DNA of 64,000 nt from the NCBI GenBank assembly GCA_023430545.1, contig JAEZAF010000199.1, positions 1-64,000 on the forward strand, read 5' to 3'. Origin of the DNA: Chloroflexota bacterium (GTDB taxonomy: Bacteria > Chloroflexota > Anaerolineae > Aggregatilineales > Phototrophicaceae). Positions 7,932 through 17,782 of the stretch are shown here, in pieces; positions within the stretch are counted from its first letter, which is position 1, and the number at the start of each line of letters is the position of its first letter. Position numbers and translations under genes: made by a program. The notes under the pieces were generated by a model that was given only the letters and a program-made list of their open reading frames with translations, did no database searches and had not been told where the DNA came from.

Positions 7932-8717
7932 ATGACCCGCAGTAATGATACAAACAAGTTTTACGACTCGGTGGCAGAATACTATCCCCTGTTTTACCGC
8001 GACTGGGAAACACAGCTCGACCGTGAAGGGTTGAGTCTGCGTGCCCTCTTCCGCAACAAGGGTGTCACCCGTGTACTGGATGCTTCCTGTGGGGCCGGTA
8101 CGCAGTCCATCTCACTGGCACGACTGGGTTTCGACGTTGTCGCCGCAGATCCCAGCCCCGGCATGCTGAATAAGGCGAAAAGCAACGCTGCCCAGTACGG
8201 TGTGGACTCCAAAATCGAGTTCCACTGCACGGACTTTTTACATCTAACGGATAAAGTAAACGGGCCATTTGACGCGATTGTCACCAAAGGCAGTGCCCTG
8301 CCCCATCTACTGTTGGATGATGAGATCGAACTGGCACTCCATATCTTTTATGACCTGCTGCGGCCTGGTGGGATGCTGGTCATCGGCATGCGAGACTTTG
8401 AACCGTTCATGGAAGATCGACCGCGCTTCCTGCCTGGTTTTGTCCATGACGAGGAGTCAGGCGAAGAAGTTGTCACCTTTGATCTGTGGGAATGGCACGA
8501 CGGTCCGCCAGTCATCGCCACCCGCAACCTTTTTATCGTCAAGGGAAGCGATGAACACGGATACGAAACCATCAAGCGGCAGGTAATGTTCCGTCCGCTT
8601 TCGACCGATGAGGTCAAAGTCGTCTTACTCGAAGCCGGCTTCGAGGAGATCACCGACCAGCCAGACCGTGCCGAGCGCGTTCTGGTCGCACGTAAACCAC
8701 TCGGTGCCAGTCAATAG
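7932..8717 (+). CDS. Class I SAM-dependent methyltransferase
   Basis: This 261-residue enzyme has a Rossmann methyltransferase fold: motif I VLDASCGAGTQS, the acidic motif II VVAADPSPGML, and a later DAIVTKGSALPHL strand. The substrate cannot be told from sequence; the overall type resembles small-molecule methyltransferases such as glycine or sarcosine methyltransferases. The ATG at 7932 has GAGG about 5 bases upstream and lies 50 bp after the T-box terminator. valS starts 67 bp downstream, so both genes should be induced by uncharged tRNA-Val. Why a methyltransferase is placed there is unclear. Confidence 0.87.
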   Translation: MTRSNDTNKFYDSVAEYYPLFYRDWETQLDREGLSLRALFRNKGVTRVLDASCGAGTQSISLARLGFDVVAADPSPGMLNKAKSNAAQYGVDSKIEFHCTDFLHLTDKVNGPFDAIVTKGSALPHLLLDDEIELALHIFYDLLRPGGMLVIGMRDFEPFMEDRPRFLPGFVHDEESGEEVVTFDLWEWHDGPPVIATRNLFIVKGSDEHGYETIKRQVMFRPLSTDEVKVVLLEAGFEEITDQPDRAERVLVARKPLGASQ

Positions 8718-8784
8718 CCAACCAAACTCTATAAGCCAAGCATACTCAACCACAGATTGCCGTATACAGGCAAGGAGACTTTCA

Positions 8785-11421
8785 ATGACAGCAGTGGAAA
8801 AAAATCAGAAGCAGATGCCCAAGAACTTCGACTTCGCCGAGGCCGAGGCTCGTATCTATCGGTGGTGGGAGGAAAACGGGTGGTTCCGGCCAGAGGTCGC
8901 AGGGAAAGATGCTGAACCGTATGTGATCAGCATGCCGCCTCCTAATGTGACTGGCGCACTGCACATGGGACATGCCCTTTTCACCTCACTTGAGGATCTG
9001 ATGACACGTTACGAGCGCATGCGCGGTCGTGCCGCGCTGTGGGTGCCCGGTACCGATCATGCCGGGATCGCCACACAGCTTCAGGTTGAGAAGATGCTTC
9101 AGGAAGAAGGCACCAGTCGGGAAGAAGTTGGTCGGGAAGAATTCCTCGCCCGTACCTGGGCATGGAAGGAGCGCTACGGCAATCGGATTACCGACCAGCT
9201 CCGCCGGATGGGGGCAAGCTGTGACTGGACCCGTGAGCGCTTTACATTGGATGATGGACTGTCGAAGGCGGTGCAGGAAGTCTTTATTACCCTGTGGGAA
9301 CAGGGGCTGATCTACCGTGGTCCGCGTCTCGTGAACTGGAGCCCAGGGCTTCAGACCGCTGTTTCCGATCTCGAAGTGGATCGCGAAGAGGAAAACGGCA
9401 AACTCTACTTCTTCAACTATCCGATTGAAGGCGGCGAGTTCCTGCCGGTGGCGACCACCCGTCCGGAGACAATTCTGGGTGATACCGCTGTGTGCGTCCA
9501 TCCTGATGATCCACGCTATCAGAAGTTCATTGGCAAGAAAGCCTATGTGCCGATTCTCAACCGCGAGATCCCGGTGATCGCCGATGAATACGTTGATCCT
9601 GAGTTCGGGACCGGCGCACTGAAGATCACTCCGGCGCACGACTTCAACGACTACACTATCGGTCAGAAGCATGGCCTACCTCTGATTAACGTCATGACAC
9701 GCAAGGCGACCATCAACGAGAACGGCGGCCCTTATACCGGACTGGATCGCTTCGAATGCCGTAAGCAGATCTGGGCGGATATGGAAAAAGCAGGCCTGAC
9801 GATCAAGGCGGAAGACCGTGTGATGGTCGTGCCCCGCAGCCAGCGTGGTGGTGAGGTGATCGAGCCACTTATCAGCACGCAGTGGTTCCTCAAGATCCAG
9901 CCCCTCGCTGAAAAGGCATTGAAGGCTGTGCAGGATGGTGAGATCGAGATCGTGCCAGAGCGCTTTGAGAAAATCTACTATCACTGGCTGGAAAACATCG
10001 AAGACTGGTGCATCAGCCGTCAGCTCTGGTGGGGTCATCGCATCCCAGCGTGGATTCACACCAGCGGCGAGATTTACGTGGGCAAAGAAGCTCCAAAGGG
10101 GGACGGCTGGACACCGGAAGAAGATGTTCTGGATACGTGGTTCAGCAGTGGTCTGTGGCCCTTCAGCACACTTGGATGGCCGGAAAACACACCGGACCTT
10201 CAGCGCTACTATCCCACACATATGATGGAAACGGGTTATGACATCCTGTTCTTCTGGGTGGCGCGTATGATCATGATGGGGCTGTGGTTCACGGATAAAC
10301 CACCATTCAAGACGGTATACCTGCATGGTCTGGTGCGGGATGCCCAGGGGCGTAAGATCAGCAAAACGCTTGGCAACACGGTTGACCCCGTGGAACTGAT
10401 CGACAAGTACGGGGCGGACCCACTGCGCTTCACACTGGTGACCAGCGGCACACCCGGTAATGATGTGAACCTCGACCCGAACCGTGTGGAGAGCGAGTGG
10501 AAATTCATCAACAAGATCTGGCAGATGACCAACTTCATCACCGGCAATCTGGAGGGTGAACTGGAGCCAGGTGTCCCTGCCGCATCGACACTGGACCTGC
10601 CATCGCGCTGGCTGCTGAGTCGCCTGAACCGCCTGACATCGAACGTTCAGAAGCTGTTCGATATCTATCAGTATGGTGAGGCGGGGCGTCAGGTTCGCAG
10701 CTTCCTTTGGGATGAATTCGCAGACTGGTACATCGAGATCAGCAAGCACGCGCTTTACGGTGAAGATCAGACCGCCAGGAAGACGACACTGCGCGTACTG
10801 GTTCACACACTGGATACCTGCCTGCGTCTGCTCCATCCGTTTATGCCATTTGTGACCGAAGAAATCTGGAGCTTCCTGCCGAACAATCGCCAACCGCTGA
10901 TCATCAGCAAGTGGCCGGAAGCCGATACCAGCGCCATCAACGATCAGGTGGAAGCCCAGATGGATGTGCTGATGGAGATGGTACGGGGCATCCGTAATGT
11001 GCGCCTGGAATATGATGTGGATGCCAGCCGGCGCATCGGGATTGCCGTTGCACCGGGCAGCCATAGCGAGAATATCCGGGCCTATGATTACCTGTTCGCA
11101 CGGCTGTGCAATGTGAATGACCTCCAGCTTCACGCTGGCCCAGCCCCGGACGATTCTGCATCCGTGGTGGTGAGTGATGTGACGGTGTATCTGCCGTTGA
11201 AGGGTCTGATTGACTACACTGCTGAGATCGAGCGACTGTCGAAGGAACAAGCCAAACTTCAGGAACAGATCACGAAATCAGAAGCCACCCTCTCCAACGA
11301 GAACTTCGTGGCACGCGCCCGCCCGGACGTGGTCCAGCGTGAGCGTGACAAGCTGAAGGAACTTCAGGCCAGCGCTCACCAGATCGAGGTCCGGTTACAG
11401 GAACTGCGCAGCAAGGTGTAG
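8785..11421 (+). CDS. valS: Valine--tRNA ligase
   Basis: ValS (878 residues) charges tRNA-Val. It has the class I signature HMGH in PPNVTGALHMGHA near the N-terminus, the CP1 editing domain, a KISKT version of the KMSKS loop in GRKISKTLGN, the anticodon-binding domain, and a C-terminal coiled-coil tRNA arm (about 810-878) typical of ValS. The ATG at 8785 follows AAGGAGA and begins the expected N-terminus; the frame is open upstream within the methyltransferase gene. It is controlled by the T-box at 7620-7882. Confidence 0.97.
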   Translation: MTAVEKNQKQMPKNFDFAEAEARIYRWWEENGWFRPEVAGKDAEPYVISMPPPNVTGALHMGHALFTSLEDLMTRYERMRGRAALWVPGTDHAGIATQLQVEKMLQEEGTSREEVGREEFLARTWAWKERYGNRITDQLRRMGASCDWTRERFTLDDGLSKAVQEVFITLWEQGLIYRGPRLVNWSPGLQTAVSDLEVDREEENGKLYFFNYPIEGGEFLPVATTRPETILGDTAVCVHPDDPRYQKFIGKKAYVPILNREIPVIADEYVDPEFGTGALKITPAHDFNDYTIGQKHGLPLINVMTRKATINENGGPYTGLDRFECRKQIWADMEKAGLTIKAEDRVMVVPRSQRGGEVIEPLISTQWFLKIQPLAEKALKAVQDGEIEIVPERFEKIYYHWLENIEDWCISRQLWWGHRIPAWIHTSGEIYVGKEAPKGDGWTPEEDVLDTWFSSGLWPFSTLGWPENTPDLQRYYPTHMMETGYDILFFWVARMIMMGLWFTDKPPFKTVYLHGLVRDAQGRKISKTLGNTVDPVELIDKYGADPLRFTLVTSGTPGNDVNLDPNRVESEWKFINKIWQMTNFITGNLEGELEPGVPAASTLDLPSRWLLSRLNRLTSNVQKLFDIYQYGEAGRQVRSFLWDEFADWYIEISKHALYGEDQTARKTTLRVLVHTLDTCLRLLHPFMPFVTEEIWSFLPNNRQPLIISKWPEADTSAINDQVEAQMDVLMEMVRGIRNVRLEYDVDASRRIGIAVAPGSHSENIRAYDYLFARLCNVNDLQLHAGPAPDDSASVVVSDVTVYLPLKGLIDYTAEIERLSKEQAKLQEQITKSEATLSNENFVARARPDVVQRERDKLKELQASAHQIEVRLQELRSKV

Positions 11422-11477
11422 CTTTTATCAGATCCACCCTCTGCCAGTTAAAAACTTTGTGAGGTGAAAGCGTTTGA

Positions 11478-11510
11478 GAGATGGGGTTGCGTTATAATAG
11501 GCCCCATCTC
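11478..11510 (+). promoter_or_regulatory. Inverted repeat around a TATAAT box
   Basis: GAGATGGGG (11478-11486) and CCCCATCTC (11502-11510) are perfect 9-bp complements, and a TATAAT sits between them at 11493-11498. No -35 at good spacing is clear. This could be the promoter of the next gene overlapped by an operator, or a weak stem ending the valS transcript, although no T-run follows. Confidence 0.4.
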
Positions 11511-11532
11511 TGAGTGATTGGAAAGGTTTACC

Positions 11533-12318
11533 ATGCGCGATATTTCCCCCGTGTTAATCGTGGGATGCGGCTCTGCGCTGATCTGCACCATCGCCCTCAT
11601 CCTTGTGGGCATGTCTGCATTCCGGTTCTCTGCCAGATTTGCCTTCCTGCTGCCTGTCATCACGACAGTGATCGGTTTCTTCACCAAACGTCAGGATGAG
11701 GGTGAAAACGCCCAGTATGAACAGCAGCGGATGAACATCACACCACGACAGCCCGCACAGGATATTCGGGCGCGAACACAGGCTTATGATTTCGACGCTG
11801 CGGTGGATTACTACCGTCAGCAGAACTCACCCAATCAGCCTTATTCACCGGCCCAGCAGGCCCCACCGACTCTGCCCTTTACATCACAGAATGCACCGCT
11901 GGTGCCGAATTCACCTAATCTGGACAGTCCGGCTATTCAGCCCGGAATCCAGCCGGGACTGCCACCCTATACCACACCGGGGCAACCGACACAGCCGACA
12001 CAATCCACCCGACCCGGACAGCCTACACAGCCCCTGTCTCCGCAGATGCCCCGGCAGACACCGCCACCGCTGCGACCCACTGGTCAGCCAGCAGCGCCCG
12101 GAACCGGTGGCCCCGCGGCCCCGCCTCCGAGTAATCCATCACTGGCAGATGATGATCTGGAACGCTACAGCCTGCGCAGTCGTTTTCCGCGTGATCGTCC
12201 TATTTACGGGAATAATCGCCGGAGCCGCCAGCAGGCCGACGAAAACGAGGACTTCCTCGCTGGTCTGCTTGGCTCCGAGGAAGAGGCGATGGACGATGGA
12301 GACGGCGGTCTGTTCTAG
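11533..12318 (+). CDS. Membrane protein with Pro/Gln-rich linker, unknown
   Basis: I do not recognise this 261-residue protein. Two hydrophobic stretches (about residues 6-28 and 33-51) are followed by a long Pro/Gln/Thr-rich, likely disordered region (about 80-200) with repeated PGQPTQP-like motifs. A short acidic C-terminus follows (DENEDFLAGLLGSEEEAMDDGDGG). The ATG at 11533 has GGAAAGG at a good distance; an earlier in-frame start at 11518 lacks one. It is probably transcribed alone, between valS and a long gap before convergent purH. Low-complexity composition makes homology-based naming unreliable. Confidence 0.75.
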   Translation: MRDISPVLIVGCGSALICTIALILVGMSAFRFSARFAFLLPVITTVIGFFTKRQDEGENAQYEQQRMNITPRQPAQDIRARTQAYDFDAAVDYYRQQNSPNQPYSPAQQAPPTLPFTSQNAPLVPNSPNLDSPAIQPGIQPGLPPYTTPGQPTQPTQSTRPGQPTQPLSPQMPRQTPPPLRPTGQPAAPGTGGPAAPPPSNPSLADDDLERYSLRSRFPRDRPIYGNNRRSRQQADENEDFLAGLLGSEEEAMDDGDGGLF

Positions 12319-12502
12319 AAATTGCCATGCGTGAACCTCATCTCCTGACCTCTCTGGCAAAACAGGGTTTTAGGGTTTCATAACACTTTGAAACCGTGGT
12401 TTTGCGGCATTTTGCAGCGTTCAGCAGCACTTTGCAGCATTAGTGCGCTGCAATGATGGCGATGCGCCAATGTTCAGGTTCAAATCCGCTTGCAGCAGCG
12501 GC

Positions 12503-12534
12503 AGCAGCAGCACAGAAAAAGTTGTGCTGCTGCT
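12503..12534. repeat. Inverted repeat (AGCAGCAGCAC stem)
   Basis: An 11-bp perfect stem (12503-12513 with 12524-12534) has a 10-base A/T-rich loop. It follows the membrane protein gene by about 185 bp. Only AAACTTTT follows, so terminator function is uncertain. Confidence 0.5.
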
Positions 12535-12677
12535 AAACTTTTGTGGTGAGCATCGAGAAATCTTGTTAACGTGCAGGTAGTGAAGACACAATTACCTACA
12601 GGGACTTTACAGCATAGCACAGATGTTCTCGTTGTGCGGTTAGAATTTTCAAATGATGAAGATGTCAGATTCGCAGC

Positions 12678-12699
12678 GGGCGACCACATCGGGTCGCCC
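12678..12699. repeat. Small GC-rich palindrome
   Basis: GGGCGACC (12678-12685) and GGGTCGCCC (12691-12699) form a stem with a 5-base spacer, followed by CTGC. Short palindromes of this type with a CCCTAC-like flank are often scattered between genes in bacterial genomes. It resembles in style, but not in sequence, the repeats at 16005 and 29987. Confidence 0.45.
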
Positions 12700-12873
12700 C
12701 TGCGACTGGGACCACAGGTCGCGATGCATCAGTGGAAGCAGCGGACAACGACATGTAAACATGTTCGGTGTTGTCTTTACATAGGATGTAAGGAAAGTCT
12801 GCCCTGTCCGCCTGAATGGATTTTCAGATGCTCTTTAACCTGATCCTGACATTTTATCGATTGTGCGGCGGGG

Positions 12874-14418
12874 TTAATGGCGGAAGTGGCGCACGCCTGT
12901 AAAAATCATCGCGATGCCGAAGCGGTCTGCTGCGGCGATGACTTCATTGTCACGGATCGATCCGCCCGGCTGAATGACCGCCGTCACACCCGCTTCAGCG
13001 ACGACTTCCAGCCCGTCTGCAAACGGAATCAGCCCATCAGAGGCCATTACCGCACCTTTCGCCCGTTCTCCGGCCTTCTCGACGGCCAGTTTTGCGGCAT
13101 CCACGCGACTGGTCAGGCCGCCGCCGATGCCGTAGGTCGCATCTTTGCCCGTGATCACAATCGCATTGGATTTCACATGCTGCATGGCCTTCCATGCAAA
13201 GTGCAGCGCCTGTAATTCGTCCTGAGTTGGGGCACGCTGCGTGACAATCCGGCTCATGGTTTCATCCGGGTCGCCCATATCGACCTGCTGCACGAGAATC
13301 CCCTGATGGACGCTGCGCACTTCAAGCTGTGTGCCGCTGTAGGGGTGCGGGATCTGAAGCAGGCGGCAGTTCTTCCGCTTCTGAGAGAGCCGCGCCAGCG
13401 CCCCTGGTGAAAATGACGGTGCCGCGAGATCATCGATCAGGAGCGCACCCAGTGAATCGACAAAAGCCTCATCGACTTCACGATTGACCGCCATTGCACA
13501 GCCAAAGGCAGACAGGGGATCGGATGCGAGGGCCTTCGGGAAGGCTTCCGCAAGTGTTGAACCAACGGCGATGCCGCATGGCGTCAGATGTTTGACGATG
13601 ACCACCGCCGGTTCGCTGAAACTGCTGGCAGCACGCCACGCTGCATCGACATCAAGGATGTTGGTATACGACAATGATTTTCCACTGAGCAGAGTCCCGC
13701 CCAGCGGACCGTCCCCGGCGCTGCGGCTGTAGTAGGCTGCCGCCTGATGAGGGTTCTCGCCATAGCGCAGGATTTCGGCACGCTGCACGGCAATCGACAG
13801 GCGCTCCGGCAGGTCACTGTTTTCATCCTCGACCATTGGTGCTGTCCCCTGTGAGAGAAAAGCGTGAATGGCGGTGTCGTAATCGCGTGTCATGGCAAAG
13901 GCTTTTACAGCCAGCATCCGCCGCAGTGCAAGATCTACCTGCCCACCTGCACGCAGGGCTGAAATCACCCGGTGATAATCATCAGGGTCGGAGACTACGA
14001 CCGAGTGGAAGAAATTCTTGGCCGCAGCACGCAGCAGTGTGACACCGCCGATGTCGATATTCTCGATGGCATCCTGTAAGGTGGTGCCCTTCTGCGAGAT
14101 GGTCTTCTGAAAGGGATAGAGATTGCAGACCACCAGATTGATTGGCGCGTAACCCTGCTGCTGCAAGGCGTCAAGATCTTCTTCACGATCACGAGCCATA
14201 ATGCCAGCATGGATCGCGGGGTGCAGTGTCTTGACACGTCCCCCAAGCATTTCCGGTACCCCTGTCACCTGTTCAATCGGCGTTACCATCAGTCCGGCCT
14301 CACGCAGCGACCGTTCGGTCCCCCCACTGGCGACCAGATCCCATCCCAACTCCACCAGCGCCTCCGCAAACTCGAGGAGACCTGTTTTGTCATACACACT
14401 TAACAGCGCACGCGGCAT
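12874..14418 (-). CDS. purH: Bifunctional AICAR formyltransferase/IMP cyclohydrolase
   Basis: PurH (514 residues) does the last two steps of IMP synthesis. The N-terminal cyclohydrolase half starts with [15 protein letters not shown] and includes [15 protein letters not shown]. The C-terminal formyltransferase half has the KHLTPCG motif, equivalent to the Lys-His of the catalytic site, and ends with [12 protein letters not shown]...[14 protein letters not shown]. The length is normal. The start at 14418 has an AAGGATGAG ribosome site. The gene stands alone, divergent from the NDH-2 gene. Confidence 0.96.
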   Translation of the reverse strand: MPRALLSVYDKTGLLEFAEALVELGWDLVASGGTERSLREAGLMVTPIEQVTGVPEMLGGRVKTLHPAIHAGIMARDREEDLDALQQQGYAPINLVVCNLYPFQKTISQKGTTLQDAIENIDIGGVTLLRAAAKNFFHSVVVSDPDDYHRVISALRAGGQVDLALRRMLAVKAFAMTRDYDTAIHAFLSQGTAPMVEDENSDLPERLSIAVQRAEILRYGENPHQAAAYYSRSAGDGPLGGTLLSGKSLSYTNILDVDAAWRAASSFSEPAVVIVKHLTPCGIAVGSTLAEAFPKALASDPLSAFGCAMAVNREVDEAFVDSLGALLIDDLAAPSFSPGALARLSQKRKNCRLLQIPHPYSGTQLEVRSVHQGILVQQVDMGDPDETMSRIVTQRAPTQDELQALHFAWKAMQHVKSNAIVITGKDATYGIGGGLTSRVDAAKLAVEKAGERAKGAVMASDGLIPFADGLEVVAEAGVTAVIQPGGSIRDNEVIAAADRFGIAMIFTGVRHFRH

Positions 14419-14514
14419 GCTCTCATCCTTCTATTGTTAGAATCAGTGTCAGGCACCGGATTATAACGCCTCGCTGGTAAACAAAAAGCCATCTATGAAA
14501 AATCCGTTATAAGT

Positions 14515-14544
14515 TTGTGCATTTTATCACAAATGAAATATAAT
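14515..14544 (+). promoter_or_regulatory. Candidate promoter of NDH-2 gene
   Basis: TTGTGC (14515-14520) and TATAAT (14539-14544) are 18 bases apart. The box lies 40 bases before the ATG at 14585. The -10 is perfect and the -35 moderate. Confidence 0.55.
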
Positions 14545-14584
14545 GCATTTATCCGCTGTGAAGTAAAAGGGACGAGGTTCGTCG

Positions 14585-15913
14585 ATGACTGAAATTCGCC
14601 GTCCAAGAGTCATTGTCATTGGTGCAGGTTTTGCAGGGCTTAGCGCCGCCCGCGAACTGGCAGGCAAATACGTTGATGTCCTTCTGATCGACCGGAATAA
14701 CTATCACCTGTTCACGCCGCTGCTGTATCAGGTTGCCACCTGCGGCCTGGATGCAAGCGATATTGCCTACCCTATCCGCCGGATTTTCCGCGGTCAGTCC
14801 AATGTACAGTTCCGCCTGGGCGAAGTCACCCACATTGATCACGAACAACAGACGGTGACCATCCACGAGAACGACACAATGCACGAGGAGCAGTACGATT
14901 ATCTGGTGGTTGCCGCAGGACGAATCAGCAACTTCTTCGACAACCCGTCGATCGAACAGTTCTCATTTGGGATGCAGACACTCAATGAAGCGCTGATTCT
15001 GCGCAATCACATTTTGCGGCTGTTTGAAAAAGCAAGCTGGATTGAGGATGAATCGGAACGCCGTGCGCTGACCACGATGGTCGTGGTCGGTGGCGGCCCG
15101 ACCGGGCTGGAGACGGCTGGAGCGCTCTACGAGTTATACAACTATGTCCTGAAGACCGAGTACAGCAAACTGGAAAACATCGAAACCCGGGTCATCCTGC
15201 TGGAAGCAATGGACGATCTGCTGCTTTCCTACCCGGAAAATCTGCGCGAATCGGCCCGTGATCAGCTCGCATCACTAGGGGTCGAGGTCATGCTGAACAG
15301 CAAGGTAGAGTCAGTCAGTGAGAATGAAGTCACGCTGGCTGATGGCCGCACCATCCAGACGCATACACTGATCTGGGCAGCAGGGATACAGGCTTCACCG
15401 CTGGCGCAGATGCTGGATGTCCCGCTGGAGCGTGGTGGCCGCATCCCGATTACGCCGCAGTGCGAGGTTATCGGTCGGCCCAATATCTTCGCAGGTGGCG
15501 ACCTGACCTATCTGCTGAACCCGGCTGATGATAATCCCTATCCGCAGTTGATCCCGGTCGCCAGTCAGATGGGACGCCTGATCGCCCGTAATATCCAGCA
15601 CCGCACAGCCGGCGAGGCGCTTGAGGCGTTCAAATACAATGATCGCGGTGTCATGGCAACGATTGGCCGACGCCGCGCCGTCGCATGGGTGTTTTATCGC
15701 TTGCAGGTGACGGGCCGTCTGGCGTGGTTTGCATGGCTGACCCTGCATCTGCTGTGGCTGATGGGCTTCCGCAACCGCATCAGTGTGTTTATAAACTGGG
15801 TGTGGAACTACATCAACTACGATCACTCGGTGCGTATCATGCTCAATGACCTGCGACTTGATCCGACCGCTGAAGCGGAGGTCCCGGCGAAAGAGTCGGT
15901 TCAGGTCCGGTGA
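14585..15913 (+). CDS. Type II NADH dehydrogenase (NDH-2)
   Basis: This 442-residue flavoprotein has an N-terminal FAD-binding GAGFAGLSAA motif, the NYHLFTPLLYQVA segment typical of NDH-2, a second dinucleotide motif VVGGGPTGLETAG for NADH, and IFAGGDLT near the FAD ribityl site. Its C-terminal region (about 370-415) is aromatic and hydrophobic and should anchor it to the membrane. NDH-2 oxidises NADH and reduces quinone without pumping protons. It is a single gene with its own promoter and a terminator at 15935. Confidence 0.92.
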   Translation: MTEIRRPRVIVIGAGFAGLSAARELAGKYVDVLLIDRNNYHLFTPLLYQVATCGLDASDIAYPIRRIFRGQSNVQFRLGEVTHIDHEQQTVTIHENDTMHEEQYDYLVVAAGRISNFFDNPSIEQFSFGMQTLNEALILRNHILRLFEKASWIEDESERRALTTMVVVGGGPTGLETAGALYELYNYVLKTEYSKLENIETRVILLEAMDDLLLSYPENLRESARDQLASLGVEVMLNSKVESVSENEVTLADGRTIQTHTLIWAAGIQASPLAQMLDVPLERGGRIPITPQCEVIGRPNIFAGGDLTYLLNPADDNPYPQLIPVASQMGRLIARNIQHRTAGEALEAFKYNDRGVMATIGRRRAVAWVFYRLQVTGRLAWFAWLTLHLLWLMGFRNRISVFINWVWNYINYDHSVRIMLNDLRLDPTAEAEVPAKESVQVR

Positions 15914-15934
15914 GTTAAGGCAAACGGTGATAAA

Positions 15935-15974
15935 AACAACGGGGAAGCCTCTGTCTGCGCTTCCCCGTTGTTTT
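15935..15974. terminator. Bidirectional terminator
   Basis: A 14-bp perfect stem (15935-15948 with 15959-15972) is followed by T-runs on both strands. It serves the NDH-2 gene on the plus strand and could serve gpmI on the minus strand. Confidence 0.85.
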
Positions 15975-16004
15975 GTCTCTACAGGGACTGTTATGCAGTT
16001 CCAG

Positions 16005-16046
16005 GCGGACACGGCAGTGCCGTCCATGTCCCTACAGGTTACATCC
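16005..16046. repeat. Dispersed intergenic palindromic repeat, copy 1
   Basis: The element begins GCGGACACGGCAGTGCCGT and ends TCCCTACAGGTTACATCC. It matches the element at 29987-30024 except for a 4-base length difference and three substitutions. A degenerate copy lies at 22310-22344. The core is palindromic (ACGGCA/TGCCGT). Confidence 0.8.
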
Positions 16047-16140
16047 TTGCGCGGAGCATCAGTGGCTGCATGTATGCGTTACACGCAAATGCAGGGCCGG
16101 ACAAATCCGGCCCGTAACGGTAATCAATTTTCAGATCGAT

Positions 16141-17688
16141 CTAGAGTGACTGAGCGATCAGGCTGCGGCCTGTCATTTCGGGTGGCTGCGGTACACCGAG
16201 CAGATCCAGCACGGTCGGGGCGACATCGGCCAGAATGCCACGCGGTCGCAGACCGTAATACTGTCCGTCCGCACTGACGAGGAACAGCGATACCGCGCTT
16301 GTCGTGTGATAGGTATGCGCATTCCCGGTGAATTCATCGAACATGCGCTCACAGTTGCCATGATCAGCGGTGACGAGGGCGACGCCACCTTTCGCGACTA
16401 CCGCTTCGACTAGCTGACCTGCACAGTGATCTGCCGTCTCGCAGGCTTTTATGGCCGCTTCCAGCACGCCCGTATGCCCGACCATATCGGGATTGGCGAA
16501 GTTCACCAGAATAAAGGCGTCATCATGAGTGTTCAGCCGTTCCAGTGTTTTTGCGGCCAGTTCGGGAGCGCTCATCTCCGGCTGAAGATCATAGGTCGCG
16601 ACTTTGGGGGACGGCACCATCATATGTTCTTCACCGGGGAAGGCATCTTCATTACGCCCGTTGAAGAAGTAGGTCACATGGGGGTATTTCTCGGTCTCGG
16701 CAGAGTGATACTGCGGCAGTCCAGCCTGACTGAGCACTTCCGCCAGTGTATTCTTCAGGCGTTCCTTGCCAAAGAGCACCTGTACAGGAAAGTCATCTTC
16801 ATAGACCGTCATCGTGACAATGTCAACATCTGGCACATGCACGCCATGAAAGCCTTCCACCACCGGATAGGCAAATACACGCACCAACTGGCGCATACGG
16901 TCCGCGCGGAAGTTGTAGCACAGGACGACATCACCCGGTTTGACTGCCAGATCAGCATCGGCATCGCTGGGTGCGCCGATCACGGTTGGGACGATAAACT
17001 CATCCGACACACCCTGGTTATACGAATGCTGGACGGCGTCCACCGCACTGGCGAAACGCTCCCCCTGACGGAAAGCGAGCGCATCATAGGCTAACTGTGT
17101 CCGTTCCCAGCGGCGGTCACGATCCATGGCGTAATAGCGCCCGCTGACGGTCGCGATCTGTGCGACCTGCTCTTCCTTCACATAACGTTCTAACTGCGAG
17201 ATGAATTCCAGACCGCTGTTCGGCGGGGTATCGCGGCCATCGGTGATGATGTGCAGCACGGGCAGCACGCTGTTTTCCCGGCACATGCCCAGCAATGCGT
17301 ACAGGTGATCAATATGGCTGTGTACGCCGCCGTTGCTTACCAGTCCTACCAGATGCAGACGGTTGCCACGTGCTTTCACTGTCTCAAAAGCGTTTAACAG
17401 CACCTGCTGCTGACCCAGTGAACCGTCTTTAATCGCCACATTGATCGCGCTGATGTCCTGATAGACAATACGCCCCGCGCCGAGGTTGAGATGACCGACT
17501 TCAGAATTCCCCATCTGCTCCGGGACTAATCCCACCGCCTCTCCGGACGCATCCAGAATGGAACGCTCCAGCGTCCGCATCCAGCGATCGTAATTTGGCG
17601 TACTGGCGAGCAATGGCGCGTTGCCATGTTCCATCTCGCGGATACCCCAACCATCGAGGATAATGAGCATGACTGGCTTGACTGCCAT
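16141..17688 (-). CDS. gpmI: 2,3-bisphosphoglycerate-independent phosphoglycerate mutase
   Basis: This 515-residue, metal-dependent mutase interconverts 3- and 2-phosphoglycerate in glycolysis and gluconeogenesis. It shows the N-terminal metal site in ILDGWGIRE, the catalytic serine in QMGNSEVGHLNLGAG, ITDGRDTPPNSG, and the C-terminal metal ligands in NFANPDMVGHTG and VTADHGNCE. The length is normal. It lies in a monocistronic position, divergent from rarA. Confidence 0.97.
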   Translation of the reverse strand: MAVKPVMLIILDGWGIREMEHGNAPLLASTPNYDRWMRTLERSILDASGEAVGLVPEQMGNSEVGHLNLGAGRIVYQDISAINVAIKDGSLGQQQVLLNAFETVKARGNRLHLVGLVSNGGVHSHIDHLYALLGMCRENSVLPVLHIITDGRDTPPNSGLEFISQLERYVKEEQVAQIATVSGRYYAMDRDRRWERTQLAYDALAFRQGERFASAVDAVQHSYNQGVSDEFIVPTVIGAPSDADADLAVKPGDVVLCYNFRADRMRQLVRVFAYPVVEGFHGVHVPDVDIVTMTVYEDDFPVQVLFGKERLKNTLAEVLSQAGLPQYHSAETEKYPHVTYFFNGRNEDAFPGEEHMMVPSPKVATYDLQPEMSAPELAAKTLERLNTHDDAFILVNFANPDMVGHTGVLEAAIKACETADHCAGQLVEAVVAKGGVALVTADHGNCERMFDEFTGNAHTYHTTSAVSLFLVSADGQYYGLRPRGILADVAPTVLDLLGVPQPPEMTGRSLIAQSL

Positions 17689-17782
17689 ATGACACTGCCT
17701 TTTCTACATGCGTGAATTGTGATCAGCTCTGAAATTACAGTCACCAGTTTTACCATACGATTGTGAAGCATCCAACACAACC

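Larger units (their letters stand above)
12319..12873. other. Intergenic region with hairpins, no gene seen
   Basis: This 555-bp gap between converging genes shows no credible coding frame. It holds degenerate TTTGCAGCA-type repeats (12405-12450), an 11-bp perfect hairpin (12503-12513 with 12524-12534) and a GGGCGACC/GGGTCGCCC stem (12678-12699). The terminators of the flanking genes are not obvious. A 90-codon plus-strand frame (12571-12843) covers the stem and is not convincing. Confidence 0.6.

Noticed and set aside
9676..11250. A 524-codon open frame on the minus strand
   Set aside because: It is wholly antisense to valS, has no domain and its composition mirrors the valS codons.
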